Part shown: positions 9,243-17,319 of the stretch, piece after piece
Numbering within the stretch: the stretch's first letter is position 1
Layout of the letters: each line of letters starts with the position of its first letter
Assembly (NCBI RefSeq): GCF_000379665.1
Contig: NZ_KB903367.1
Span: 310,001 to 374,000 of the forward strand
Origin: Butyricimonas synergistica DSM 23225
GTDB taxonomy: Bacteria > Bacteroidota > Bacteroidia > Bacteroidales > Marinifilaceae
Length of the DNA: 64,000 bases
Direction of reading: 5' to 3'
Notes under the pieces: model-generated
The model's database searches: none
Told to the model about the DNA's origin: nothing
The model's input: the letters and a program-made list of their open reading frames with translations, nothing else
Translations under genes and position numbers: made by a program

Positions 9243-10349
9243 ATGATTTTAAAGGATTTGAATATTGTCAATTACAAGAATATCGCCGAGGCAAGCATCG
9301 CTTGTTGCCCCCGGTTCAATTGCTTTATCGGGAATAACGGGGTGGGGAAGACGAATATTTTGGATGCGGTGTATCATCTCTCCATGTGCAAGAGTTATTT
9401 CAACCTGCCCGATGCCCAAAATATTCGGCACGGGGAGGCTTTTTTCGTGCTGGAAGGAATGTACGAGCGGGACGGGGAAGAGATTGACGTATATTGTGGG
9501 GTGAAGAAGGGTGTGAAAAAAGTATTCAAGAAGAATAAGAAATCGTATGAAAAGCTCTCGGATCATATCGGGTTGCTGCCTCTGGTGATGATTTCGCCTG
9601 CCGACGTGATTTTGATCGACGGGGCGAGCGAGGAACGCCGCCGTTTTATCGACGGGGTAATCAGCCAGTGTGACAAGGAGTATTTGCAGGTATTGATACG
9701 GTACAACCGGGTGTTGATGCAACGGAACAGTTTCCTGAAAGAGTACGCCGGAATGCCGATAGACGCCGATATGTTGTCCGTGTGGGACGAGCAATTGGCA
9801 GAGAACGGTCGGGTGATTCTGGAACGGCGCCGGGCGTTTATCGCGGAACTGGCGGATGTCTTCCAGGCGTATTACGAGCGGGTGGCGTTGGGAAGGGAAA
9901 AGGTAACCTTGGAGTACTCTACCACGATAAAAGAAAATGACTACCTGCAATCGTTACGAGGTAGTTTTGACCGGGATAGAATATTGACTTACACCACGGT
10001 GGGTATCCACCGGGATGACCTCACGTTAAGTCTGGAAGGTTATCCGGTGAAGCGGTTGGGATCGCAGGGACAGAAAAAGAGTTTTCTAACCGCCTTGAAA
10101 TTTGCTCAATTCGCTTATCTGGCACGTGAGAAAGGCGTAGAACCTTTGTTGTTGCTGGATGATATTTTCGATAAGTTGGATGCCGACCGGGTGAGCCAGA
10201 TTATCCAGATCGTGTCGGAAGAGAGTTTCGGGCAGGTCTTTATCACGGATACTAATCGTGGGCATATTGATGAAATCTTGCGTTTGCACGCGATTGATTA
10301 TAAAATCTTTAAAGTGGATGAAGGCATGATATCCGACTTTAATTTCTAG
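9243..10349 (+). CDS. recF: DNA replication and repair protein RecF
   Basis: An SMC-like ATPase that, with RecO and RecR, loads RecA at gaps. 368 aa from the ATG at 9243, normal length. Walker A is GNNGVGKTNILDAV (about 31-44), the ABC-type signature is GSQGQKKSFLTALKFAQF (about 275-292) and Walker B is LLLLDDIFDKLD (about 305-316). A TTG nine bases upstream is in frame, but the ATG followed by LKDLNIVNYKN matches the usual RecF N-terminus (LxxLxLxNFRN). It is divergent from the TPR gene and followed 63 nt later by a DUF721/DciA-like gene, a common pairing. It is far from dnaA (about 53 kb), unlike the E. coli dnaA-dnaN-recF cluster. Confidence 0.95.
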   Translation: MILKDLNIVNYKNIAEASIACCPRFNCFIGNNGVGKTNILDAVYHLSMCKSYFNLPDAQNIRHGEAFFVLEGMYERDGEEIDVYCGVKKGVKKVFKKNKKSYEKLSDHIGLLPLVMISPADVILIDGASEERRRFIDGVISQCDKEYLQVLIRYNRVLMQRNSFLKEYAGMPIDADMLSVWDEQLAENGRVILERRRAFIAELADVFQAYYERVALGREKVTLEYSTTIKENDYLQSLRGSFDRDRILTYTTVGIHRDDLTLSLEGYPVKRLGSQGQKKSFLTALKFAQFAYLAREKGVEPLLLLDDIFDKLDADRVSQIIQIVSEESFGQVFITDTNRGHIDEILRLHAIDYKIFKVDEGMISDFNF

Positions 10350-10378
10350 GGTTTAGGTATTATTTGAATAGAAAGTAG

Positions 10379-10386
10379 TATTTTTG
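10379..10386 (+). promoter_or_regulatory. -7 promoter box of the DUF721 gene
   Basis: TATTTTTG matches TAnnTTTG and sits 27 nt before the GTG start. No TTTG occurs at the right -33 spacing. Confidence 0.4.
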
Positions 10387-10412
10387 TAGGATAACAATAA
10401 AAAGAATAGATT

Positions 10413-10703
10413 GTGAAGCAGGGGAAGACTTTGACAATGGACGAATTGGTAGAATTGTACTTGGAAGAGATGGGGTTAAGCCGTCAGTTCAAGGAGAGAG
10501 AGGTTTGCCAAGTCTGGGCGGATGTCGTGGGGGGAATGATCGCTTCCCGGACAAAGAGTATGCGGATTTCGGACGGGAAAGTTTTCGTGAGTTTCACTTC
10601 TTCGGTCGTGAAAAACGAGATATTGATGGTGAAGGAAGGGTTAATTAAAGCCTTGAATGACAGGGTTGGAAGTGATGTAGTAAAAGATATTATAGTGTTC
10701 TGA
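10413..10703 (+). CDS. DUF721 (DciA-like) protein
   Basis: A 96-aa cytoplasmic protein with the DUF721 pattern: an N-terminal helix (MDELVELYLEEMGLSRQFKE), a conserved VWADVVGGMIASRTKSM segment, then beta-strands DGKVFVSFTSSVVKNEIL and a final helix. DUF721 includes DciA, the ancestral loader/operator of the replicative helicase DnaB. Small Bacteroidota members lacking the disordered DciA tail are known, and helicase loading for this one is inference. The start is a GTG at 10413; an internal ATG at 10437 is an alternative. It follows recF and precedes the acyltransferase by 25 nt. Confidence 0.8.
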   Translation: MKQGKTLTMDELVELYLEEMGLSRQFKEREVCQVWADVVGGMIASRTKSMRISDGKVFVSFTSSVVKNEILMVKEGLIKALNDRVGSDVVKDIIVF

Positions 10704-10728
10704 AAGGAACATTTAATGAACTGGACAA

Positions 10729-12522
10729 ATGAGATTAATTGACGCTAATGATTTATTGAATGCCTCGTGGGGATTGGATCGTTTCAGAGGAAGTCTGGTT
10801 TCCAAGTTGGTCATGTATTTATTGCGCTTGAACAAATTGGATAAGCTGAGCACGAAGGTGGATTGCAACGATCCCGAGCAGGTGATCGATAGTTTGATGG
10901 AGGCATTAGGGGTTACCGTGGAGATCAAGGAGGAGGATTTGGAGAAGATTCCGAAGAAGGGGGCGTTTATCACGGTGTCCAACCACCCGTTCGGGGGATT
11001 GGATGGTATTATTCTGATTAAAATCTTGTGCAAGATACGTCCGGATTACAAGGTGATGGCTAATTTCCTGTTAAAGAAGATCATTCCGATACAGGATTAC
11101 GTGTTGGGACTGGAACCGTCTTCCCGCCGGAGGAACACGAATACCCGTGTCATCAAAGAAGCCGTGCGCCACGTGGTAGAAGGAAAGCCGCTGGGGATAT
11201 TCCCGGCAGGAGAGGCTTCTTCCTATCAGGCGGATTCGAATCACGTGGAAGATAAAGAGTGGGATACCTCCGTGCTAAAGCTGGTTAAGATGGCAAGAGT
11301 GCCGGTTATCCCGATCTATTTCAAGGGGTCGAATAGCTTGTTATTTTACTTGTTGGGTTTGATTCATCCCATGTTGCGGAACATGAAGTTGCCTTCCGAA
11401 TTATTGAATAAAAAGAATCGGGTCGTGAAATTGAGAATCGGAAATCCTATTGGCATAGAGTCACAGGATACGTTTCACGATATTTCCCAATACGGGAAGT
11501 TTTTGCGTGCCAAGACCTATTTGCTCGGTTCGGCGTTGGAAGTAAAGAAGTTTTTCATTAAATCACAAAAAGCTATGCCTAAAGCGGAACCTGTCGCTGC
11601 GGAAACGGAATGTGCGGTGTTGAAGAAGGAGATTGCGGGTATCGCGGATGACTATTTGTTGTTTAATATGAAAAACTATGATGTCTATTGCTCTCCTTCG
11701 GTGAAAATTCCAAACGTGCTGAACGAGATCGGACGGTTGCGCGAGCTCACGTTCCGTGCTGTCGGCGAGGGGACGAACCGGAGCATCGATTTGGACGAGT
11801 TCGATTTATATTATTACCATCTTTTTATTTGGGATAAGGAAGAAGAGAAGATCGTAGGGGCTTACCGCGTGGGGAAAGGGAAGGAGATCATCGATCGTTA
11901 CGGCATAAAAGGTTTCTATATCCATACCTTGTTTAAAATGCGGAAAGAGATGCTCCCGGTATTGTACGAGTCTATCGAGTTGGGACGTTCTTTTATCACG
12001 GAGGAATATCAACGGAAGCCGCTCCCCTTGTTTATGCTTTGGAAAGGAATCCTGTATTTCTTGTTGAAAAATCCGGAATATCGCTATCTGATAGGACCTG
12101 TTACTATCAGTGGGAAATATACCGAGGCTTCCAAGGAGTTGATTATGAAATTTATTCAGGCAAATCATTATAATTACGAGTTGGCGAAATACGTTCTACC
12201 GCGTTCGAAATACCAGGTACATTCCGAGGAACCGGGTGTGCAGGTGATGTTGGATGCGGCGCGGGATATTGCAGCGTTGGATAAAATGATCGGGGATATT
12301 GAGCCGTCGAGTGATAAATTGCCAGTATTATTGAAAAAATATATCTCTTTGAACGCTAAGATTATCGGTTTTAATATAGATCCGAAGTTTAATATGTGTT
12401 TGGATGGTTTGCTTATTTTAGATATTTTTGACGTGCCGATGAAGACGATAGAGTCGTTGTCAAAGGAAATTAACGATGACACGATACTTAGCCGTTTCTC
12501 TTCGGATAACGTGGAATTATAG
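10729..12522 (+). CDS. Fused PlsC-type acyltransferase and GNAT N-acyltransferase (OlsF/GlsF-like)
   Basis: A 597-aa two-domain enzyme. The N-terminal part (about 60-270) is a PlsC-type lysophospholipid acyltransferase with NHPFGGLDG (85-93) in place of the usual NHx4D block and a second block FPAGEASS (about 164-171). After a linker, residues about 310-500 resemble the hemolysin/OlsB GNAT fold (RLRELTFRAVGEGTNRSIDL, VGAYRVGKG, ELGRSFI). OlsF of Serratia has this O-acyltransferase plus N-acyltransferase fusion and makes ornithine lipids. In Bacteroides the separate GlsB and GlsA make glycine lipids. I infer a bifunctional synthase of N-acyl-amino-acid lipids; the amino acid cannot be read from the sequence. 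It follows the DUF721 gene closely and may be cotranscribed with it. Confidence 0.75.
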   Translation: MRLIDANDLLNASWGLDRFRGSLVSKLVMYLLRLNKLDKLSTKVDCNDPEQVIDSLMEALGVTVEIKEEDLEKIPKKGAFITVSNHPFGGLDGIILIKILCKIRPDYKVMANFLLKKIIPIQDYVLGLEPSSRRRNTNTRVIKEAVRHVVEGKPLGIFPAGEASSYQADSNHVEDKEWDTSVLKLVKMARVPVIPIYFKGSNSLLFYLLGLIHPMLRNMKLPSELLNKKNRVVKLRIGNPIGIESQDTFHDISQYGKFLRAKTYLLGSALEVKKFFIKSQKAMPKAEPVAAETECAVLKKEIAGIADDYLLFNMKNYDVYCSPSVKIPNVLNEIGRLRELTFRAVGEGTNRSIDLDEFDLYYYHLFIWDKEEEKIVGAYRVGKGKEIIDRYGIKGFYIHTLFKMRKEMLPVLYESIELGRSFITEEYQRKPLPLFMLWKGILYFLLKNPEYRYLIGPVTISGKYTEASKELIMKFIQANHYNYELAKYVLPRSKYQVHSEEPGVQVMLDAARDIAALDKMIGDIEPSSDKLPVLLKKYISLNAKIIGFNIDPKFNMCLDGLLILDIFDVPMKTIESLSKEINDDTILSRFSSDNVEL

Positions 12523-12576
12523 ATTGAATGAATGGATTCAGTGATTGAAAATTGCTAAATCTAAAATTAGAATGGG

Positions 12577-13236
12577 ATGTACGATATTTTGTATCTATTC
12601 AAGGGAATGCTGGTTGGACTGATGGTATCTATTCCTTTAGGTCCTATGGGGGTCTTGATTATCCAAAAAACGTTGCATAAAGGAGCGTTGTCGGGTTTTA
12701 TCGCCGGTATGGGTGCCGCTTCGGCAGACCTTTTTTATGCCGCGGTAGCCGCTTTCGGGTTAGGGTTCGTGATTAATATCGTGCAGGCTCATGAGTTATT
12801 GTTGCAAATTATCGGGGGAATATTTCTGATCGTGATAGGATTGAAAATCTATTTTGACAACCCGATCCGGCAGATCCGGCAACGTCGACAGGGACGTGTG
12901 AGTAAGACCGGGCTTTTAGGTGATTACCTCTCGCTTTTCTTTCTTACGGTGTCCAACCCGATCACGGTAGTGGTCTTTATGGCTGTGTTTGCCGGAATGT
13001 CGGTCTTTGGAGAATCTTCCTCCTTGTTGGGAGAAGTGCTGGTTGTTGCCGGAGTATTGCTGGGGGGGGGGGTGTGGTGGTACACGCTTTCCACGTTGGT
13101 AAATATTTTCCGGAAGAAATTCCGTTTGCGCGTATTAATCACAATCAATCGAGTGTCCGGGATGGTGATTACAGTATTGGGAGCTTTGGTTATTCTCTCA
13201 GCCTTTGCCCCGTTCAAGAATCTGGTAATTCAGTGA
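12577..13236 (+). CDS. LysE/RhtB-family amino-acid exporter with a G11 tract
   Basis: A 219-aa inner-membrane protein with about six hydrophobic helices. The N-terminal GMLVGLMVSIPLGPMGVLII is the LysE signature region (the family carries PGP/xGPxG here). Such proteins export amino acids or related small molecules. The substrate is unknown. Positions 13062-13072 are eleven consecutive G (codons CTG GGG GGG GGG GTG), inside the hydrophobic stretch LLGGGVWWY. One-base slippage there would frameshift the last quarter of the protein; as read, it is in frame. It lies 54 nt after the acyltransferase gene and is convergent with hydE. Confidence 0.88.
   Translation: MYDILYLFKGMLVGLMVSIPLGPMGVLIIQKTLHKGALSGFIAGMGAASADLFYAAVAAFGLGFVINIVQAHELLLQIIGGIFLIVIGLKIYFDNPIRQIRQRRQGRVSKTGLLGDYLSLFFLTVSNPITVVVFMAVFAGMSVFGESSSLLGEVLVVAGVLLGGGVWWYTLSTLVNIFRKKFRLRVLITINRVSGMVITVLGALVILSAFAPFKNLVIQ
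13062..13072 (+). repeat. Homopolymeric G11 tract inside the LysE gene
   Basis: Eleven consecutive G within coding sequence. It is the longest G/C homopolymer I noticed in the window and a candidate slipped-strand contingency site. A sequencing or assembly length error is possible. Confidence 0.85.
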
Positions 13237-13305
13237 TTTTTGTTTACTTCTTGTATTATCATTAGTTAATGGATAGTCTACCTTTGCGTGCTCTTATGAA
13301 CGAGT

Positions 13306-13373
13306 CATAATCGAACCATAAACGTAGCATAAACGTAAAACATCGTTCATGTTACGTTTATGATTCGATTATG
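13306..13373. terminator. Large inverted repeat between convergent lysE and hydE
   Basis: The left arm (13306-13330, starting CATAATCGAA) and the right arm (13349-13373, ending TTCGATTATG) are 25 nt each, reverse-complementary at 23 positions, with an 18-nt spacer. The left side also contains CATAAACGTA with a neighbouring partial copy. Its place between two 3' ends suggests a bidirectional terminator or mRNA 3' end, though there is no G/C-rich stem with a T run. A protein-binding site is the alternative. Confidence 0.6.
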
Positions 13374-13398
13374 TATGGTTTTTGTGGTAGAGGAAAGG

Positions 13399-14490
13399 TT
13401 AAGCAAGGGGCTGGAAAGGAGAACTAGAGGTATTATTTGCTTTTATTTGAAAATGTCGTGAGTCGCCCCATGCGCCGTAGGCTACTTCGCAGCCGCTTTT
13501 GAGAATACTTTCCTCCAGTTTGCGCATGGATTCTGCTGCTCCCTCGTGTGTGCCCGGTTTATTTTCGTAGAGTTTATAGAGGGTGCGGTTGGAGGTGGGG
13601 GTAATGTTGGGCATAACGACGTTGGCTCCGATCTCCAAAGCTTTCTCCCGTCCATTCTCTTCAATAGCTTGCAAAGCGGTGGTCGCCGCGATATTGATGT
13701 CCGGCATCAGAATACGTAAGGCTGCCACCATGTGGATTGACAAGCGCAGGCGTTCTTTTAGCGGGAGCAACAGATGGCGGTATTGATACAACGGCGTGGC
13801 GTGGTGTTCCAAATAGGGACCCATGCCTACCATGTCGATGTCCATGGATTGCAGGAATAACAGATCGTTTGCCAGGTCGGTAATGGTCTGGAAGGGTAAA
13901 CCGATCATTACTCCCGTTCCCGTTTGGTAGCCACAGCGTTGTAGCATCTCCAGGCACTTCAAGCGTGTGGCGTGGGAATGTAATGCGTTGTTCGGATGGA
14001 TTTTCGCGTACAGTTCCGGGTTGGATGTTTCGATGCGCAATAAATAACGGTGTGCTCCCGCTTCAAACCAACGTTTGTAGGTATCTCCCGTTTGTTCCCC
14101 GAGGGAGAGCGTGATTCCCAATTCGTTGCGGCTGTTTTTCTTGATCTCCTTTAATAAACGGGTGATACGTTCTGTAAATTCCCGGTCGGAACGTTCCCCC
14201 CCTTGAAGCACGATGGAACCGAACCGATGCGTGTACGCGAAATCTGCCGCATCCAGAATTTCCTCGTCACTCAAGGCGTAGCGGGCAGTTTCCGTGTTTG
14301 ACTTCCGTATCCCGCAATAAAAGCAGTCCTTCGTGCAGATATTGGAGATTTCGATTAATCCCCGCAAGTACACTTTGTTGCCTATCGTTCGGTTTTTTAT
14401 TTCTTTCGCTTTGCGATAAAGTTGGTTTTCTTCCTCCCCCTCGCAAATCAACATTTTTTCCAATTCTTCTATCGTGTTTCTTCCTTCCAT
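13399..14490 (-). CDS. hydE: [FeFe]-hydrogenase maturation radical SAM enzyme HydE
   Basis: A radical SAM protein for assembling the H-cluster of [FeFe]-hydrogenase. 363 aa from the ATG at 14488-14490. The cluster motif CTKDCFYC (C52, C56, C59) follows YLRGLIEISNI. Further HydE-like segments are IVLQGGERSD, EIKKNSRNELGITLSLGE, HRYLLRIETSNPELY and the C-terminal MPNITPTSNRTLYKLYENKPG. An in-frame ATG nine codons upstream (14517) overlaps the -7 box at 14515-14522, so the shorter form is preferred. hydF, hydG and hydrogenase subunits are absent from the window. Biotin synthase and PylB are relatives, but the N-terminus and length favour HydE. Confidence 0.88.
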   Translation of the reverse strand: MEGRNTIEELEKMLICEGEEENQLYRKAKEIKNRTIGNKVYLRGLIEISNICTKDCFYCGIRKSNTETARYALSDEEILDAADFAYTHRFGSIVLQGGERSDREFTERITRLLKEIKKNSRNELGITLSLGEQTGDTYKRWFEAGAHRYLLRIETSNPELYAKIHPNNALHSHATRLKCLEMLQRCGYQTGTGVMIGLPFQTITDLANDLLFLQSMDIDMVGMGPYLEHHATPLYQYRHLLLPLKERLRLSIHMVAALRILMPDINIAATTALQAIEENGREKALEIGANVVMPNITPTSNRTLYKLYENKPGTHEGAAESMRKLEESILKSGCEVAYGAWGDSRHFQIKANNTSSSPFQPLA

Positions 14491-14514
14491 GCTAAAATCT
14501 GATTTTCCTTTTGA

Positions 14515-14522
14515 CAAAAATA
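14515..14522 (-). promoter_or_regulatory. -7 promoter box of hydE
   Basis: The minus strand reads TATTTTTG, matching TAnnTTTG, 25 nt before the preferred ATG. It overlaps the upstream in-frame ATG and therefore decides the start. Confidence 0.55.
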
Positions 14523-14542
14523 GGAAAAAGGCTTGATTTTAC

Positions 14543-14550
14543 TAAATTTG
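14543..14550 (+). promoter_or_regulatory. -7 promoter box of the 900-aa membrane protein gene
   Basis: TAAATTTG matches TAnnTTTG, 39 nt before the ATG at 14589 and divergent from the hydE box. No well-spaced -33 element is seen. Confidence 0.45.
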
Positions 14551-14588
14551 TTCTCTAGAAAAAGAGTCGTAATTATAAACTCATTATC

Positions 14589-17291
14589 ATGGTGAAAAGA
14601 ATCGCGTTAATCATATTGGGAGTTGTTCTCTTGGGGGGAATTTTGGTCGCGTTATGGTGGGTAAACGAGCGGGAACGGGATACGGATGTTCCGAAAGAAT
14701 CGTTTATCCCTTATAATTCGGCAGTAGTGGTTAATGTAAATGCTAACGCGAAAGTGTCACCCAAGCTCGAGGCAGCTCTCGGGAAGGAGATCAAGGCGTA
14801 CAGGGAGGGATTGTTACGGCGGGTTGTGGATACTTTGATAAATCAACGCTTGGTAGACACGGCATCTTATATATTGGCATTCCGGGTGGAAGGCAAACAA
14901 TCGTTCCGGAGCCTTTACGTGTTGAGCCGAAGCGGGGTATTCGCCCGGGGTGAAGTGGTCACTTTGTTGTCGAAGATGTTTTCTGCGGATGAAATACAGG
15001 AACGGAAATATGACAACCGGGTGTTGTACTCGGTGAAGCGGGGAAAAGAAAAAGTATGTTATGCTGTGATCGGCGGGATGGTGCTGGTAGCGGATTCCGA
15101 GTTGTACGTGGAGGATGCCGTGAAGCAGTTGAACGACAAGGACGAGGGGAAGAAAGACGAAACTCCCCGTTACAAGAATGTGAATCGTTATTTCTCGGCA
15201 GGGGCGGGATTGAATGTATTTTTAAATTCGTCAGCGTTCTCTGATTTATTGCCCCTGTTGTTGCAGAAAGATTTTATATCGAAGCAGACGGATGTGTCCA
15301 AATGGTTCCAATGGGGGGCGTTGGACGGCGATGTGCGACAGGATGGCGTTAGTTTCAACGGTTTCATGCACTGTAACGGTTTGCGGGCTTCTTACCCGGC
15401 AGTGTTGAAAGACCAGACACCCAGAACATCGCATTTGGATGGCGTGTTGCCTGCCGACGTGCGGAGTGTCAGCCTCCTGTCATTGAGTGACGTGAAAATC
15501 TATCTGGATGCGTTGGAAACCTATCGTTATGGGGCAGGTAAGGCTGAACGGGTAAGGAAACGTAAACAAGAATTTGCCCGTCTTTTCGGTGAAAAAAATG
15601 AGGCGGAATGGCAGAATCTCTTGAAAGGAGAATGGGGAAAAGGGGTACTCGCGTATGATGCTTCCCGGAAAAAGGACGACGGGGTGATCGTGGTACACGT
15701 GAAAGCCGGTAGCCTCGCGAAAGAATTGCTGGATAAGATGTTGAAGCCTGATGCGCGTCGTACTTTCCCGCTGGATAAAGATAAAACGATCGCTTATTAT
15801 AAAATGCCGGTACCGGATTTTGCCGGAGTACTGTGGGGCTATATGTTTGACGATATTGCCACCAATTACGTGATGGTGGAAGATAACTATGTTGTTTTTG
15901 CATCTTCCGAGCAAGGGATACAGGCTTTTGCTAAAGATTATATGCGTCGGTTGAGCGTGCGGGACCAAGAATGGTACAAAAAATTGAGGGATAAGTTGTC
16001 CGCGAAGTTCAACTGGATGTATTTGTCCGAGATGCCTTCGATGTTGCCCTATTACGAGAATATCACGAGAGGGATATTACATGATTTGCTGGAACGCAAC
16101 AAGGCGAACGTGGAAGTGTTTTCTTCTTTCGCGTTGCAGTGGGGGTGCGAGGGTAGTATGTTGTATCACACGCTGTTCCTGAGTACGGAAGAGGTGGAAC
16201 AGAAGCCCGCTCAAGTGATGTGGCAGACAAAACTGGATGGGAAATTGACGATGAAGCCTGCTATCGTGACGAATCATAACACGAAGGAACGGGAACTTTT
16301 CGTGCAAGATGAAAGCAATACGATTTATTTGATCAACGATGTCGGGCGTATCCTTTGGAAATTGCCGATAGAAGGGAAGATCAACAGCGAAGTCTATCAA
16401 GTGGATATGTTCAAGAATGGCAAATTGCAATATCTTTTCTCCACGCCGACTCATCTTTACCTGATCGACCGGAACGGGAATTATCTGCCCCGCTATCCCT
16501 TGGCATTCAAGTCGCCTTGCGAGCAGGGCATTACGTTATGCGATTACGAGAATAACAAGAACTACCGGATTTTTGCCCCGGCGGCAGACCATAACCTCTA
16601 TCTTTACGAGTTGTCGGGTAATTTCGTGAAAGGCTGGTCGACGCCGAAGAGCGATAATGATATTGTTTCCAAAATTTACTATTTCCGGGTGGACGGGAAA
16701 GATTATATCGTGTATGCCGACCGCTACCGCCTGTATATTCTTGACCGGCGGGGAAAGGAACGTGTGAAGGTATCTACTTTGTTGAATCTGGCGGGGAATA
16801 CCATGTTGTATTTGACGAGACAGAACGGGACACCCCGGATTGCTTTCACGGATGCGAACGGGGAGATTCTCTTGGTTGACCTCCGGGGAAATCTGCAACG
16901 GGTGAAAGGGGAAAAGATGATCGGCGGCGGATGGTTGAATGTCGGGGATGTCAATAGTGACGGACGGGACGAGTTCGTGTACACGTTGGAAAATACCTTG
17001 CAGGTATATGATGGTCAAGGGAAATTGCTCTCTGAGCGCCAATGGGATCATGCCGGGTTAGGTTACCCGTACACGTATCGTTTTTCTGCCCGGGATACCC
17101 GTATCGGGATGCTGGATGAAAAGGGCGAACATTTGTTTTTGCTTGGGTTACAAGAGGTGTCGAAGGGTTTCCCTATTCGGGGAAATTCGCCTTTCTCGAT
17201 CGCTTTCTTCGATCAAGGAAATACGTCTGGTTTTTATCTGTTTGCCGGAAGTGACGGAAATCACATTATAAAATATCGAGTGCAACAATAA
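14589..17291 (+). CDS. Membrane-anchored DUF3352-like protein with C-terminal propeller-like region
   Basis: A 900-aa protein of unknown function. Residues 4-25 form one membrane helix (RIALIILGVVLLGGILVALW) with a short cytoplasmic tip, so the bulk should be periplasmic. Residues about 40-540 resemble the DUF3352 pattern (IPYNSAVVVNVNANAK, YAVIGGMVLVADSE, MVEDNYVVFASSEQGIQAFA). Residues about 555-900 contain repeated short-strand units such as NTIYLINDVGRILWKLPI, THLYLIDRNGNYLPRYPL, NLYLYELSGNFVKGW and YRLYILDRRGKERVKV, as in PQQ/WD40-type beta-propellers, plus one FG-GAP-like DVNSDGRDEF. No catalytic motif is seen. It is monocistronic, divergent from hydE, and precedes the first sigma gene. 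Confidence 0.7.
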   Translation: MVKRIALIILGVVLLGGILVALWWVNERERDTDVPKESFIPYNSAVVVNVNANAKVSPKLEAALGKEIKAYREGLLRRVVDTLINQRLVDTASYILAFRVEGKQSFRSLYVLSRSGVFARGEVVTLLSKMFSADEIQERKYDNRVLYSVKRGKEKVCYAVIGGMVLVADSELYVEDAVKQLNDKDEGKKDETPRYKNVNRYFSAGAGLNVFLNSSAFSDLLPLLLQKDFISKQTDVSKWFQWGALDGDVRQDGVSFNGFMHCNGLRASYPAVLKDQTPRTSHLDGVLPADVRSVSLLSLSDVKIYLDALETYRYGAGKAERVRKRKQEFARLFGEKNEAEWQNLLKGEWGKGVLAYDASRKKDDGVIVVHVKAGSLAKELLDKMLKPDARRTFPLDKDKTIAYYKMPVPDFAGVLWGYMFDDIATNYVMVEDNYVVFASSEQGIQAFAKDYMRRLSVRDQEWYKKLRDKLSAKFNWMYLSEMPSMLPYYENITRGILHDLLERNKANVEVFSSFALQWGCEGSMLYHTLFLSTEEVEQKPAQVMWQTKLDGKLTMKPAIVTNHNTKERELFVQDESNTIYLINDVGRILWKLPIEGKINSEVYQVDMFKNGKLQYLFSTPTHLYLIDRNGNYLPRYPLAFKSPCEQGITLCDYENNKNYRIFAPAADHNLYLYELSGNFVKGWSTPKSDNDIVSKIYYFRVDGKDYIVYADRYRLYILDRRGKERVKVSTLLNLAGNTMLYLTRQNGTPRIAFTDANGEILLVDLRGNLQRVKGEKMIGGGWLNVGDVNSDGRDEFVYTLENTLQVYDGQGKLLSERQWDHAGLGYPYTYRFSARDTRIGMLDEKGEHLFLLGLQEVSKGFPIRGNSPFSIAFFDQGNTSGFYLFAGSDGNHIIKYRVQQ

Positions 17292-17297
17292 AAATCA

Positions 17298-17305
17298 TAT
17301 ATTTG
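17298..17305 (+). promoter_or_regulatory. -7 promoter box of the first ECF sigma gene
   Basis: TATATTTG matches TAnnTTTG and begins seven bases after the preceding stop codon. It leaves a leader of only about 10 nt before the ATG at 17320, suggesting the sigma gene is expressed from a vegetative promoter separate from its fecR gene. Confidence 0.5.
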
Positions 17306-17319
17306 TCTCGGTTTTACGA

